Source: Pradoshia eiseniae
Lineage (GTDB): Bacteria > Bacillota > Bacilli > Bacillales > Pradoshiaceae
Assembly: GCF_002946355.1 (NCBI RefSeq)
Contig: NZ_PKOZ01000004.1
Span: 1-64,000, forward strand
Length of the DNA stretch: 64,000 nucleotides
Direction of reading: 5' to 3'
Positions within the stretch are counted from its first letter, which is position 1. Each line of letters begins with the position of its first letter. A program made the position numbers and the translations under genes. Shown one piece after another: positions 1 to 8,763 of this stretch. The notes below the pieces were generated by a model. That model did no database searches. It was not told the DNA's origin and worked only from the letters and a program-made list of their open reading frames with translations.

Positions 1-24
1 TTTTCCTGAAAGAGAATAGGAAAA

Positions 25-69
25 CCCCGAATAGGGTCCACTTTTTTTAAAGTGTCCACTATTCGGGGT
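25..69. repeat. Imperfect inverted repeat at window edge
   Basis: CCCCGAATAG (25-34) pairs exactly with CTATTCGGGG (59-68), and ACTTT/AAAGT pairs near the centre around a run of T. There is no gene on either side within the first 200 bases, so it could be a terminator of a gene outside the window or a repeat or element end. No transposase is visible here. Confidence 0.5.
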
Positions 70-167
70 GCAGTTCACTAACCCATTAGGTACGTCTTCA
101 TGAATGCTAAAATAGTACTAATTATAATAGAAGAAACTCGTTCAATTCATGAACCTTTTTCTCCATA

Positions 168-199
168 AAAACAAAAACCGCCTCCAATGGAGGCGGTTC
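168..199 (-). terminator. Rho-independent terminator of the CwlO-like gene
   Basis: Reading the minus strand, AACCGCCTCC-ATTG-GAGGCGGTT forms a nearly perfect stem followed by a U-rich tract (TTTTTGTTTTTA). It lies 14 bases beyond the stop codon of the NlpC/P60 gene. Confidence 0.9.
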
Positions 200-212
200 T
201 CTTTATCTATTC

Positions 213-1481
213 TTAGCGAACACGTACAACTAGTCCGCTGAATGTTTTTTTCCAGTATCCGCTGCTCATATCGGCAACCGCTACGCCAGTAGAGTTTTGG
301 GATCCGATGAATTTACCGTTACCAACGTAGATACCTACGTGGCCGTTAGTTTTGTAAGTATTGAAGAATACCATATCTCCAACTTGGATGTTGCTGTAAG
401 ACACTTTTGTTCCTGCTGATACAAGCGCGCTTGTGCTCGCTGGTACAGAGTAACCGCCTTGTCTGAATGCCCAGCTTACGAAACCGGAGCAATCAAAGCG
501 TCCTGCCGCGATATCTGATGCAGTACGTCCGCCGCCGAATACATAAACAGAATTTCCGATGTATTTATAGCCTGCTGAAACAACCTTTTGGATGCTTTTA
601 CTAGATGAAGTAGAACTGCTAGATGAAGAACTACTAGGTTTTGATGAACTTGGTTTTGATGAGCTAGAAGAAGAACTTGGAGAGTTTTCCTTTTTCGTTT
701 CATCTTTTTTCGTCGTTTCGGATGAAGTCGAACTTGCATTAGCAACCGTTGTTACTGCAGCTGCATTGACAGCTTCCTCTGTTACTTCCTGAACGACGAT
801 ATCGATATTTTGAGCTTCAGCCTCTGCCAATTGGCGTTTGCTTTCAGCTTCTTTATCTTTCAATGTTGCTTTTAATGTTTCGTTTTGTTTTTGCTGTTCA
901 AGAATATCTGCTTGCATGCCGACAAGCTCAGTCTTCTTGTCATTTAAATCAGCAAGCGTATTCGTAACTGTTTCTTTTTTCTTTTCCAGAGCTTCTTGAT
1001 CCTCTTGAGCTTCTTGCATCAGCTTGCGGTCTGCTTTTACGATTGTGGAAACAGCTCCGACACGCTCAATGAAATCACCAAAGCTGCTTGAACCAAGCAA
1101 AACTTCCAGGTAAGATGCATCACCATTTGTTTGTTGGTATGTAACTGCACGCTGTTTCAAGATTTCATTACGCTCTTCGATGCGTTTCTCCAATTCAGCA
1201 ACTTCTGTTTCAAGCTGCTTAACTTGTTTTTTCTTTGAGTTGATTTCTTTTTCTGTTGAACTAATCATTGCCTGATTGTCTTTCACCGCTTGATCAACTT
1301 GCTTGATGCGCTTGTTCAATGCAGCGATTTCAGCTTGCACCTTATCTAGTGATGCTTGTGCATTATCAACAGCAGCTTGCTTCGCTGGGTCTTTCTCTGC
1401 ACTTGCCGACGGAATTGCCGCTAAGCTTCCGAAACCGATCAGTAGAGCTGTGTTCAGTGCAATAAAACTCTTCTTCAACAT
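213..1481 (-). CDS. cwlO: CwlO-like secreted D,L-endopeptidase (coiled coil + NlpC/P60)
   Basis: Predicted secreted peptidoglycan hydrolase that cuts the D-Glu/DAP bond of stem peptides during wall elongation. Seen: Sec signal peptide ending near SASA (residues 1-28); a long coiled coil (about 30-225) of the PcsB/CwlO type; a Ser/Lys-rich low-complexity linker (about 245-300); and a C-terminal NlpC/P60 domain with catalytic Cys331 in RFDCSG and His381 in NGHVGIYVG. Length 422 aa is usual for CwlO. In Bacillus the coiled coil is the FtsEX contact region. The gene is monocistronic, with its own terminator and a long AT-rich leader of about 300 bases upstream, compatible with WalR control as known for cwlO. 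The family is certain; orthology to cwlO rather than to a paralog is inferred. Confidence 0.88.
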   Translation of the reverse strand: MLKKSFIALNTALLIGFGSLAAIPSASAEKDPAKQAAVDNAQASLDKVQAEIAALNKRIKQVDQAVKDNQAMISSTEKEINSKKKQVKQLETEVAELEKRIEERNEILKQRAVTYQQTNGDASYLEVLLGSSSFGDFIERVGAVSTIVKADRKLMQEAQEDQEALEKKKETVTNTLADLNDKKTELVGMQADILEQQKQNETLKATLKDKEAESKRQLAEAEAQNIDIVVQEVTEEAVNAAAVTTVANASSTSSETTKKDETKKENSPSSSSSSSKPSSSKPSSSSSSSSTSSSKSIQKVVSAGYKYIGNSVYVFGGGRTASDIAAGRFDCSGFVSWAFRQGGYSVPASTSALVSAGTKVSYSNIQVGDMVFFNTYKTNGHVGIYVGNGKFIGSQNSTGVAVADMSSGYWKKTFSGLVVRVR

Positions 1482-1568
1482 GTAGTTTCCCCCTGAATAC
1501 TATTTATCTATTAAGTAAGCATAATTTTTCTATTAATCTTAGTTGTTCTAACAAATAGAAGTATAGCA

Positions 1569-1603
1569 TGTAAACATAACAATTAAGTTATCGTTATGTT
1601 ACA
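1569..1603. promoter_or_regulatory. Inverted repeat upstream of the cwlO-like gene
   Basis: TGTAA-A-CATAAC and GTTATG-TTACA form an almost perfect 11-base inverted repeat separated by 12 bases. Each arm contains a hexamer fitting the WalR half-site TGTWAH, but in inverted rather than the usual direct orientation. It lies 90-120 bases upstream of the start codon. It may be an operator or an RNA hairpin in the leader. Confidence 0.35.
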
Positions 1604-1798
1604 AATATATTTCAAAATGTCGTTATCTAGCATAATTTAGGATATTTTAAGGAATAATAGCCTAATATTATCCCATTTATATCCAAGGATTATTGTCATT
1701 CTTGATTTCGGCATAGGTCATTAACTAAACAAATGAGCGACCAAATACGACCTTAAATTATATAAAAATAATTTATCAGGTATTTATTAATGAAAGAA

Positions 1799-1825
1799 GG
1801 CAATCGGAAAGTTGAGCCGATTGCC
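1799..1825 (-). terminator. Terminator of the GAF-LuxR regulator
   Basis: A 9-bp perfect stem, GGCAATCGG/CCGATTGCC with a 9-base loop, followed on the minus strand by TTCTTTC. It begins 8 bases after the stop of the LuxR gene. Confidence 0.75.
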
Positions 1826-1832
1826 CCTTCTA

Positions 1833-3314
1833 TCATTCTATTACCCCCATTCTAATCGCTTTCACAGCCACCTCCGTTCGATTTTTTGCATTCAGCCTTT
1901 TCATTATAGTAGATATATAATCCCTGACCGTATACTCACTCAGATAAAGCTTCACGGCAGCTTCCGTCGTAGAAGCCCCTTCTGCCAGCAATTTAATGAT
2001 TTCAATTTCCCTTGGAGAGAAACTGACCCCCTCTCTTACGTCCGTACCCGTGTTGACATAATCCGGCTTTATATACCTCAGCATCAGCTCACCCGCACTT
2101 TGCCCGAATTTCATTAACGCCGGGAATAATGTTCGATCAATCGGAAAATGTTTACCCGGGCCTTGGTCGAGCAAGACACCCCCAATCATTTGCCCCTCTT
2201 CAGGAACATAGATGGGGACTATTATCATGGAGGCCAGATTGAATTGTTTCACTACCTTCTCCGGGAATCCATATGCCGCATCTTCAATATAAATAGGCTG
2301 AAAGTTCCTCATTGTATGGCCAACCGGCTTCAGCAGGTTCAATTTATGCTGAATGGCTGGTATATCAATCATTTGCTCACGAATCGCCTTAACTTCATCC
2401 TTATCCAAATGATGCGCATAAAGCCCGATTGCCATCTGTTCCATATTCGAAAAACGGAAAAGGGCACTTCTCTCAAACGGAAGAAATTCGCCAAATCCGT
2501 AGCAAATATTCTCACATGACTGCTCTAAGGTTTGTGACTTAATAATCCATTCATTGAAGAGAATGACCGCATCCTTCCATTGGGTCGAATATGATTTTTC
2601 ATGCTGGTCTATCAGGCTGAATAACATGGACATCGTCTCATGCAAAAAGGCATTCTCGCAGCCGATTAGTAAAAGTTCATTCTCATATGTGACAGGGAGT
2701 GTGGAATGGTCAACACCAAAGGTATTCAAAATATCATACCATGTTGAATACCCCTCCCTCTTTATCTTACCTATCTTCCCGTGAACCTTTTTCACCGAAA
2801 AGCAATCGGGCTGTTCTTCAATTCTTGCAATCCAATCAATCGTCAAGTTCGTATTTTGGATGAGACTTTCACATAATTTATCCAGATTCATCTCATCCTC
2901 CGTATTCAGATTGACTAATACCTCACTAAGCTTCGTAAACAAATAATGAATGGATGGATGAAGCTTGGACGAAAATTCAATATGCCTCTTCAATACGGTA
3001 TGTGTCGCATTTTCTAGCAGGTTCAATAGATGAATGATCTTCTCTGCTGCCGGCTGATAGGCGAAATACTCGAGCGCATCCTCCCTCATCCTGCTTAAAA
3101 TGGCGGGTGCCTCAACTCCATACCGGCTGGCAAGCATATAGGTATTAAGGCGGTCAATGATGAATTCACAGGATTCAATATAGCGGTCATTGATTTCCAC
3201 CAAATCATCCTTCACCTGATTCCATTCCGCTAACAGCTCATCATCATACTCGGCCATTAGCTTAATTGCCTTTGATAGTAATGTGTTCATATGATTAGTT
3301 AATGATTTTGACAT
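1833..3314 (-). CDS. GAF-domain LuxR-family transcriptional regulator
   Basis: A 493-residue one-component regulator. The C-terminus (about 428-493) is a clear LuxR/GerE helix-turn-helix: SPREIEIIKLLAEG, then TVRDYISTIMKRLNAKNR. Residues about 270-410 look like a GAF sensor fold; the all-helical first 250 residues match no family I can name. There is no receiver domain, so the signal is probably a ligand or protein partner. An ATG preceded by GGGGTGA sets the start. It is transcribed away from the DUF6230/DUF6114-like operon across about 290 bases, the classic arrangement for a local regulator, so those genes are the likeliest target (inference). It has its own terminator. Confidence 0.8.
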   Translation of the reverse strand: MSKSLTNHMNTLLSKAIKLMAEYDDELLAEWNQVKDDLVEINDRYIESCEFIIDRLNTYMLASRYGVEAPAILSRMREDALEYFAYQPAAEKIIHLLNLLENATHTVLKRHIEFSSKLHPSIHYLFTKLSEVLVNLNTEDEMNLDKLCESLIQNTNLTIDWIARIEEQPDCFSVKKVHGKIGKIKREGYSTWYDILNTFGVDHSTLPVTYENELLLIGCENAFLHETMSMLFSLIDQHEKSYSTQWKDAVILFNEWIIKSQTLEQSCENICYGFGEFLPFERSALFRFSNMEQMAIGLYAHHLDKDEVKAIREQMIDIPAIQHKLNLLKPVGHTMRNFQPIYIEDAAYGFPEKVVKQFNLASMIIVPIYVPEEGQMIGGVLLDQGPGKHFPIDRTLFPALMKFGQSAGELMLRYIKPDYVNTGTDVREGVSFSPREIEIIKLLAEGASTTEAAVKLYLSEYTVRDYISTIMKRLNAKNRTEVAVKAIRMGVIE

Positions 3315-3515
3315 TCATCATTCACCCCATTTTCGACTGAACCCTTTATCTGATGTTGTATGATTTCGCCAAGCATTAGATAAATTCCTCCACACAAAAA
3401 AACCATTCGTGCCCTTTCGACAAAAATAGGTCACTCTTCTAATCCATAATGGAAAAACGCTACAAATGTAGGTATTCACTAAGACACAATATAGACATAA
3501 AATTGTGGAAGAAGG

Positions 3516-3529
3516 TGGAAGCGCTTACG
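3516..3529 (+). promoter_or_regulatory. Possible cre (CcpA) site
   Basis: TGGAAGCGCTTACG matches the cre consensus TGWAANCGNTNWCA at 12 of 14 positions, with the palindromic AAGCGCTT core intact. It lies about 75 bases before the first DUF6230-like gene, in the divergent intergenic region, so carbon catabolite control of this operon or its regulator is possible. Confidence 0.45.
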
Positions 3530-3602
3530 AAAATGGTATTCGTACAGGCATCTTTCTCTCCTTCTGAAAATCTTAAGGATGAATGAATGAGGAGGAATGT
3601 TG

Positions 3603-4199
3603 ATGAGCAATGATGCTGAGGTAGTTCAATTGGGCGGCCACACGGCCAGAAAAACATTTTGGATAGCACTTCTTAGCGGATTCATATTCTTTGGGGGACT
3701 CTTAACTTACTTCGGCATGAGCGGCACCATATTTGCTGCCGCAATTGGAGGCATGGGGGAGTTTAATGTCAAATTTGACCGGATGGAAGGCACCGATTTC
3801 AAGCTATTGGGCGGTATGGCTGATACGGCAGAGAAGAAAAATGGCGCGGTTGTCGCGACAAACAAAATTAAAGACGTAAAAATCCAAGGCTTGGTCATTA
3901 CGAAGGATATTCCTGCTATGGGAGTACGGGTTGTCGTTAAATCCGATCCAAAACAAACGGTGGAAATTAAAGGACTCATTCAAAAGGCCACCCAAATTGA
4001 TGGGGATGCTAGATTTGAGAAACTGACCATGCAGGAAAACTACGTAGGGGACATTAAAGACCCGCAAGAAAAGATTGCAGAAGAATTCACACAGGTGGCA
4101 CCAAAAATCATCTTAACGGATGCCACTCTTAAAACGCTTTACCTCTATCAAGATTCTCTCACATTGCCTGGCATGAAAGTGTATTTCGAGAAATTATAA
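3603..4199 (+). CDS. DUF6230-like membrane-anchored protein
   Basis: Function unknown. The 198-residue product has an N-terminal transmembrane or uncleaved signal segment (about 20-45, FWIALLSGFIFFGG onward) and a beta-rich extracellular part with Gly-rich turns and no catalytic motif I recognise. The C-terminal block (LKTLYLYQDSLTLPGMKVYF) has a counterpart in the third gene of the operon, so the two are paralogs. It resembles the DUF6230 family, which in actinobacteria sits beside DUF6114 genes as here. The start is the ATG at 3603: the strong GGAGG at 3591-3595 is too close to the upstream ATG at 3597. First gene of an operon with the next two; the GAF-LuxR gene is divergent. Confidence 0.65.
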   Translation: MSNDAEVVQLGGHTARKTFWIALLSGFIFFGGLLTYFGMSGTIFAAAIGGMGEFNVKFDRMEGTDFKLLGGMADTAEKKNGAVVATNKIKDVKIQGLVITKDIPAMGVRVVVKSDPKQTVEIKGLIQKATQIDGDARFEKLTMQENYVGDIKDPQEKIAEEFTQVAPKIILTDATLKTLYLYQDSLTLPGMKVYFEKL

Positions 4200-4220
4200 T
4201 CTATCAAATATGGAATTGGG

Positions 4221-4682
4221 ATGATAACGATGGTTAAAACTCAATCAACTAATACAAAGAGACAACGATTCCGTAATTGGAGGAAAAGCCGGCCATTTTG
4301 GGGAGCAATACTTGCTCTCCTTTCTGGCTTAGTCATTCTGTATGTTCCGCTTTCGCTCATTGAAATTGCCGCACTGCCTGGAACGACACTTTTCATAGGG
4401 TTCTTCCTCGGAGGCATGGTTTTGCTCGGCGGTATCATGACCCTTATTATGCCCCAATTTGCCGTCTTCTTCGGGCTGTTCATCATGGTCAGTGCCATTT
4501 TGTCCATCATGGGAGCGATGGGCGGTCTTGTCATTGGCACCCTTCTTGGGATTATCGGCGGCGCGAAAATCCTGGCATGGCGGCCATACCCAAAAGCCCG
4601 AAAGCAAAAAAAACAAACAAACGAAGCAGAGGACCAAATCGCAGCCGGCCAGAATATGGTTATTCACAAATTAAAACGTTAG
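4221..4682 (+). CDS. DUF6114-like small polytopic membrane protein
   Basis: The 153-residue product has a basic N-terminus (KRQRFRNWRKSRPFWG), four closely spaced hydrophobic helices between about 30 and 125, and a charged cytoplasmic tail rich in Lys/Gln. This fits DUF6114, a membrane family of unknown function usually adjacent to DUF6230 genes. It lies 21 bases downstream of the first DUF6230-like gene and 10 bases before the third gene, clearly in one operon. Positive-inside distribution suggests both ends are cytoplasmic. It could be a scaffold or export partner for the two flanking secreted paralogs (inference). The start is uncertain between ATG 4221 and ATG 4230. Confidence 0.65.
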   Translation: MITMVKTQSTNTKRQRFRNWRKSRPFWGAILALLSGLVILYVPLSLIEIAALPGTTLFIGFFLGGMVLLGGIMTLIMPQFAVFFGLFIMVSAILSIMGAMGGLVIGTLLGIIGGAKILAWRPYPKARKQKKQTNEAEDQIAAGQNMVIHKLKR

Positions 4683-4692
4683 GCACTTAGGA

Positions 4693-5562
4693 ATGGTGAT
4701 GATATTGAAGCGAACGAAAAAAACAGTACTAGCAGCTATTATAGGCATCTTCACAATCTACCTTTTCACCTCTTCTTCCCCTGCCATAAAGGCCAGTTCT
4801 TCAGGCACAGATGGTTTCATCATAGAGGCTCAGGAAATTACCGGTACATTGGGTGTTCCATTGATTGTCTTTGGTGAAACCGCAACCCGTAAAGCGGTGC
4901 CAATGATTGACTTAGCGATGGATAATCTCGAGATTAAGGGCCTAGTAATCAAAAAGGTCACCCAAACACCCAATGGTCCGGTCACAACCGTAATTAAATC
5001 AGGCGGCTTAACCAAATTAAAGAAAATGAGAGTCCGGATTACAAATATTGAATTAGGCGGCCTATTCATTCCAAAGCTCGGCTATCTTGGTATGAAGGAT
5101 GTTAAACTGCTGGCGTATAAGCAAACAGCTGATATCGCCGAATTACCGAACTTCTCCGTACATTACGAAGCAGGCAATGCCAATCAAATGAAGGACCAAA
5201 ATGAGGAAGGATTAAATCAAATCATAAAGAGTCTGCAAAATGGCGGTAAGGAAGAAGAAGAGGTAGAAGAAACTTCTTCAGATGAGGACAAGATGGCTGA
5301 GGAGGATATAGAGGAGGAAAAAGCGGCAGAACAAGCCTTGCCTGAAGAAAATCCAGAGAAAGACCCTGCTGACCAAGAAGAACCAGCCGATGACACTGAA
5401 AAGGAAACACCTGATGAGCCGGAAACAGATACACCAGATGAGCCCGGCAATGAGGAAGATGAGGCGGAACCGGAAGATCCCGCTGACTCAGAACTCCCTC
5501 CTGAACAAGAAGACAGCGGAAGCGGTGATGCGGCTCCAACAACACCAAATACAAACCAATAA
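4693..5562 (+). CDS. Secreted DUF6230-like paralog with long acidic C-terminal tail
   Basis: Signal peptide or anchor (about 5-32), then a beta-rich domain to about residue 165 that parallels the first gene of the operon (IKGLVI, then LLAYKQTADIAELPNFSVHY near the end). Residues about 185-289 are a low-complexity tail almost entirely of Glu, Asp, Pro, Ser and Thr (for example EEEEVEETSSDEDK), predicted disordered and strongly negative. Such tails occur on surface proteins that bind cations or span the wall. There is no LPXTG motif. The start is ambiguous between ATG 4693, ATG 4699 and TTG 4705. A terminator follows at once, closing the operon. Function unknown. Confidence 0.65.
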   Translation: MVMILKRTKKTVLAAIIGIFTIYLFTSSSPAIKASSSGTDGFIIEAQEITGTLGVPLIVFGETATRKAVPMIDLAMDNLEIKGLVIKKVTQTPNGPVTTVIKSGGLTKLKKMRVRITNIELGGLFIPKLGYLGMKDVKLLAYKQTADIAELPNFSVHYEAGNANQMKDQNEEGLNQIIKSLQNGGKEEEEVEETSSDEDKMAEEDIEEEKAAEQALPEENPEKDPADQEEPADDTEKETPDEPETDTPDEPGNEEDEAEPEDPADSELPPEQEDSGSGDAAPTTPNTNQ

Positions 5563-5584
5563 AGCTGCCAATTCGGCAGCTTTT
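5561..5584 (+). terminator. Terminator of the DUF6230/DUF6114-like operon
   Basis: AAAGCTGCC-AATTC-GGCAGCTTT, a 9-bp stem ending in TTTT, overlaps the stop codon of the acidic-tail gene. The convergent DUF1643 gene ends a few bases further on. Confidence 0.85.
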
Positions 5585-5592
5585 CACTTGTT

Positions 5593-6081
5593 TTAGCATT
5601 CCGGAAATCGGTATATTTCTATTGGTGTATCACTTTTCACATATAAAGGATGTCTTGGGTGGCCATCTTTCGTCACACCCAGACAATAGGGTGAATAGCC
5701 TTTGAACCATTCAGCCAGTTCTTGATAGTCCTTATGATGAATCGTGCAGTTCTCTCCCCATCCGACTAATATTTTCGCCCCGCTATGTAAGGCATTTTCG
5801 AGGTAAAATTGGTTCTCTGGACCAATCGCTTCCTCCTTGGACAATTCCTTCAATTCCCTCCAATTCGTGCACCGATACGCAAAAACATTCACGAGTTCCA
5901 AGGATCCGCAACCCATTTTCTTCGCAAAGGAGATACAACGCTGTGTCGTCCGATCATCAAGGGTGTCATCTGCTGTGCTAGGATTCAAAAGGACGAAAAC
6001 GGCTTTATTTAAATTATAGTCATCCCATTCCCTTTTGAGGGAATATCGATAATTCCCTTTAATGATAGCGCTATATTCCAA
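5593..6081 (-). CDS. DUF1643 family protein
   Basis: A 162-residue soluble protein with the family pattern: YRYSL near the N-terminus, VLLNPSTADDTLDDRT (about residues 30-45), an NVFAYR segment, and VGWGEN. The fold and reaction are not established as far as I know; members are found on plasmids, in phages and in defence-rich regions as well as in chromosomes. The longer frame opens with ATG at 6099, but the GGAGGAGG Shine-Dalgarno sequence lies inside it, so TTG at 6081 is preferred. It converges on the preceding operon and stands alone. Confidence 0.75.
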   Translation of the reverse strand: MEYSAIIKGNYRYSLKREWDDYNLNKAVFVLLNPSTADDTLDDRTTQRCISFAKKMGCGSLELVNVFAYRCTNWRELKELSKEEAIGPENQFYLENALHSGAKILVGWGENCTIHHKDYQELAEWFKGYSPYCLGVTKDGHPRHPLYVKSDTPIEIYRFPEC

Positions 6082-6099
6082 GCCATCTCCTCCTCCCAT

Positions 6100-6422
6100 T
6101 TCTTCTTACTATATATAATCTGCTCCGCCCATTTTTATGATGAGAGCGAATAGATAATTTTGGAAGCGAGCTTGGTTACAAAAACAACGTACGTTAATTG
6201 TCCAAACTATATTCGGGTAGAGGAGTCTAAAGCTTGCTTATTTATTCCTTAGGAACCTGCTCTTCTCAAGATCAGCTTTCGTCAAAACGATTAATAGCCT
6301 TATTGATTAGGAGTCTAGAAAATTATAGTTGCCCAAATAGCTGATGCATGAAACTGTAATTGGTCAATCTCTGGTGCATTCGTCTCTACTATTAAACGGA
6401 TCCCGCAGTGAGTTTATTCACA
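6100..6422. other. Intergenic stretch without a recognisable gene
   Basis: About 320 bases between the DUF1643 and AEC genes. I see no ORF with a ribosome binding site, no RNA gene and no convincing terminator in it. Confidence 0.5.
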
Positions 6423-7325
6423 TTACAAGATGAAGGCGAATATCACCGGAAGCGATACTAAGCTAAGAATCGTCGATACAAATGTACAGACAGAAACAAA
6501 TTCAGGCTCGGTATTGAATTGAATTGCATACATCGTTGTATTAGCTGCCGCAGGCATTCCGGCCATAACGACCATTAATTGCTTCAGCAGCATATCTACC
6601 GGAAGGAAATACCCGATTCCCCAAGCAATGATAGGAGCAATCGCCAATTTGAGCGTCACAGCATAAAACACTTTCTCTTTTTCAACGTTCTTAAGGGAAA
6701 TCTTTGCGAGTTGCATTCCCAAGACCAGCATGATTGTCGGAATAGCCGCATTCCCAACGAGGTCAAGTGTCGTCATGAACGAGGAACCAATCGTAATGCC
6801 TGTCACTTGAAAAAGCCAGCCTGCCACTGCTCCATAAATGATCGGCATCCTCATGACCACACCTATCGTATCCTTAAAGCCGCCTCCAATATCACTGCCG
6901 CGTGCAGCAAAATAGATGCCAACAGTCGCCATCACGATTGTTTGGATAACCATCAGTATGACTGCGTAATCAAACCCTGCAGCCCCAAAAAGCAATAGAG
7001 CTACTGGGGTTCCATAATTCCCGTTATTCATAAAGACCGAACCGAGAATCAGTCCACATTTCTCCCTAGTGGAATAGCCTCGAATATAGGAAATAAAATA
7101 AACAAGCAAAATGAGCGCAGCACAAAGCCCCAATGCGAAAATCGTAATGTACAAATAATCACTATCAAGCACGTTCGTGTAGAAAGTCTTAAATACAAGC
7201 ACCGGAGTCATGATATATAATGACATGGCCGAGATGGATTTTGGGTCGAACCCGATTTTCTTCTCTCCAATATAGCCTAATATGAATATCGCAAATACAG
7301 GAATTAATACATTAAAAAAAGCCAA
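6423..7325 (-). CDS. AEC (auxin efflux carrier) family transporter
   Basis: A 300-residue polytopic protein with about ten hydrophobic helices arranged as two similar halves, the AEC/Mem_trans fold. Typical family features are NNGNYGTPVAL (about 110-125), which is the conserved Asn/Gly-rich crossing motif, and MPAAANTTMYA in the second half. Family members export or exchange organic acids such as malate or malonate; the substrate here cannot be read from sequence. TTG start with AAGGGG eight bases upstream. It is divergent from the MFS gene at 7511 and shows no clear terminator in the 320 bases after its stop. Confidence 0.85.
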   Translation of the reverse strand: MAFFNVLIPVFAIFILGYIGEKKIGFDPKSISAMSLYIMTPVLVFKTFYTNVLDSDYLYITIFALGLCAALILLVYFISYIRGYSTREKCGLILGSVFMNNGNYGTPVALLLFGAAGFDYAVILMVIQTIVMATVGIYFAARGSDIGGGFKDTIGVVMRMPIIYGAVAGWLFQVTGITIGSSFMTTLDLVGNAAIPTIMLVLGMQLAKISLKNVEKEKVFYAVTLKLAIAPIIAWGIGYFLPVDMLLKQLMVVMAGMPAAANTTMYAIQFNTEPEFVSVCTFVSTILSLVSLPVIFAFIL

Positions 7326-7510
7326 CTTTCAACCCCTTCTCTCTTCCGTTTCCTTCTATATAAAGCACCCCTATGTTTATATCACAACGCATAACCGCTA
7401 AAACATACAAGCCTTCCCCCATTCAATGCAACTGCTGCTAAATATTCATCTTTTCTGAAGCACGGTAGAATGCTATGATTATAGAAAAAAATACCATCGT
7501 TGGAGGAACC

Positions 7511-8758
7511 ATGATAAACGGACTTAAGCAATTATTCATTCCTTATAAAGGACTGCCGAAGGAAATCTATATTATTTTTATTGCCAGGATCATGAACAGC
7601 CTGGGTGGATTCGTCAACCCATTGCTCGTCCTAATTTTGACGCAGAAGGTCGGTTTAGATACGGGTATTGCCGGTACCTATATTACCTTCATCTCCGTCA
7701 TCGCCGTTCCTGGTTTGCTGCTAGGGGGAAAGCTTACTGATTTATTCAACCGGAAATGGATTATCTTCGCCTGCCAGGGACTAGGAGCATTCATCTATAT
7801 CGCTGTCGGATTTGTCTCCCCTTCCATGTTGATGGTGTACATGATTATGGCCGCATCCTTCTTTTTCATCATGTGTTCACCCGCTTATGATGCCATACTG
7901 GCTGATTTAACGAGTCCCGACAATCGCAAAGGTGCCTATTCCCTTGTTTATATGGGCTGGAATATCGGATTTGCGATAGGCCCAGCGATTGCCGGGCTGC
8001 TGTTCAAGGATTTTCTGTCCCTTATCTTTATCATCGATGGCATTTGCACCCTGTTCGCTACTACCCTCATCGTTATCTTCATTAAAGAAACAAAGCGCAC
8101 TGTCACAGAGACAGACAGAGTTCTCGAACAGAATGTCGAAGGCTCCATCTTTAAAGTATTATTATCACGGCCAATCCTGATCATGTTTGCCTTGATTCTG
8201 CTCTGCATCGAGTTCGCCTATACACAATGGGCCTTCTCCATCCCGCTTCATTTAAATGAATTATTCGGTGATATCGGTGCGTCACATTTCGGAATCCTCG
8301 CTTCCTTTAATGGAATTTTGGTGATTATCTTTACCCCAATCTTGACGAGGATTACCCAAAAAGCAAGACCCATTCGCGTTATTGCCAGTGGTGCCCTCTG
8401 CTATGCAATAGCCTTCGGCATGCTCGCATTCACGACGGTTCTCCCCTTATTCTATCTATCTATTTTCATTATGACGATTGGCGAGATCTTGATTGCCATT
8501 AATGCTGCGACCTTCATGGCGAATATGACACCCGCTTCACACAGGGGAAGAATGAGCAGCGTCCTCCCCTTGCTTATCGGAACAGGCAACGCAACCAGTC
8601 CAATGATCATGGGAAATTATATTTCCGCGCACTCGATTTCATCTGCCTGGGTCCTGATTGGCACACTCAGCTTTCTTTCAGCTGCTCTCATGTGGATATT
8701 GCAACGGGCTGCGAATAAATATGTCACCGTCAATCATGATGACACAGTCGCACATTAA
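7511..8758 (+). CDS. MFS transporter
   Basis: A 415-residue major facilitator with 12 predicted helices. The loop 2-3 signature is visible as GGKLTDLFNRKW (about 72-83), and loop 8-9 carries the degenerate counterpart ITQKARPIR. It resembles multidrug or sugar-efflux type MFS proteins of Bacillaceae; the substrate is unknown. The frame can be opened 12 codons earlier, but TTGGAGGAACC directly before ATG 7511 fixes the start. It is divergent from the AEC transporter and closed by its own terminator. Confidence 0.88.
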   Translation: MINGLKQLFIPYKGLPKEIYIIFIARIMNSLGGFVNPLLVLILTQKVGLDTGIAGTYITFISVIAVPGLLLGGKLTDLFNRKWIIFACQGLGAFIYIAVGFVSPSMLMVYMIMAASFFFIMCSPAYDAILADLTSPDNRKGAYSLVYMGWNIGFAIGPAIAGLLFKDFLSLIFIIDGICTLFATTLIVIFIKETKRTVTETDRVLEQNVEGSIFKVLLSRPILIMFALILLCIEFAYTQWAFSIPLHLNELFGDIGASHFGILASFNGILVIIFTPILTRITQKARPIRVIASGALCYAIAFGMLAFTTVLPLFYLSIFIMTIGEILIAINAATFMANMTPASHRGRMSSVLPLLIGTGNATSPMIMGNYISAHSISSAWVLIGTLSFLSAALMWILQRAANKYVTVNHDDTVAH

Positions 8759-8763
8759 TAGCT

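Noticed and set aside
4221-4682. Several long overlapping frames on both strands through the DUF6114-like gene
   Set aside because: They are shadows of a GC-richer membrane gene: no ribosome binding sites and low-complexity translations.
5217-5596. Frames antisense and +1 to the acidic-tail gene
   Set aside because: They arise from the repetitive GAA/GAG-rich tail; the sense frame has a signal peptide, operon spacing and paralogy to the first gene of the operon.
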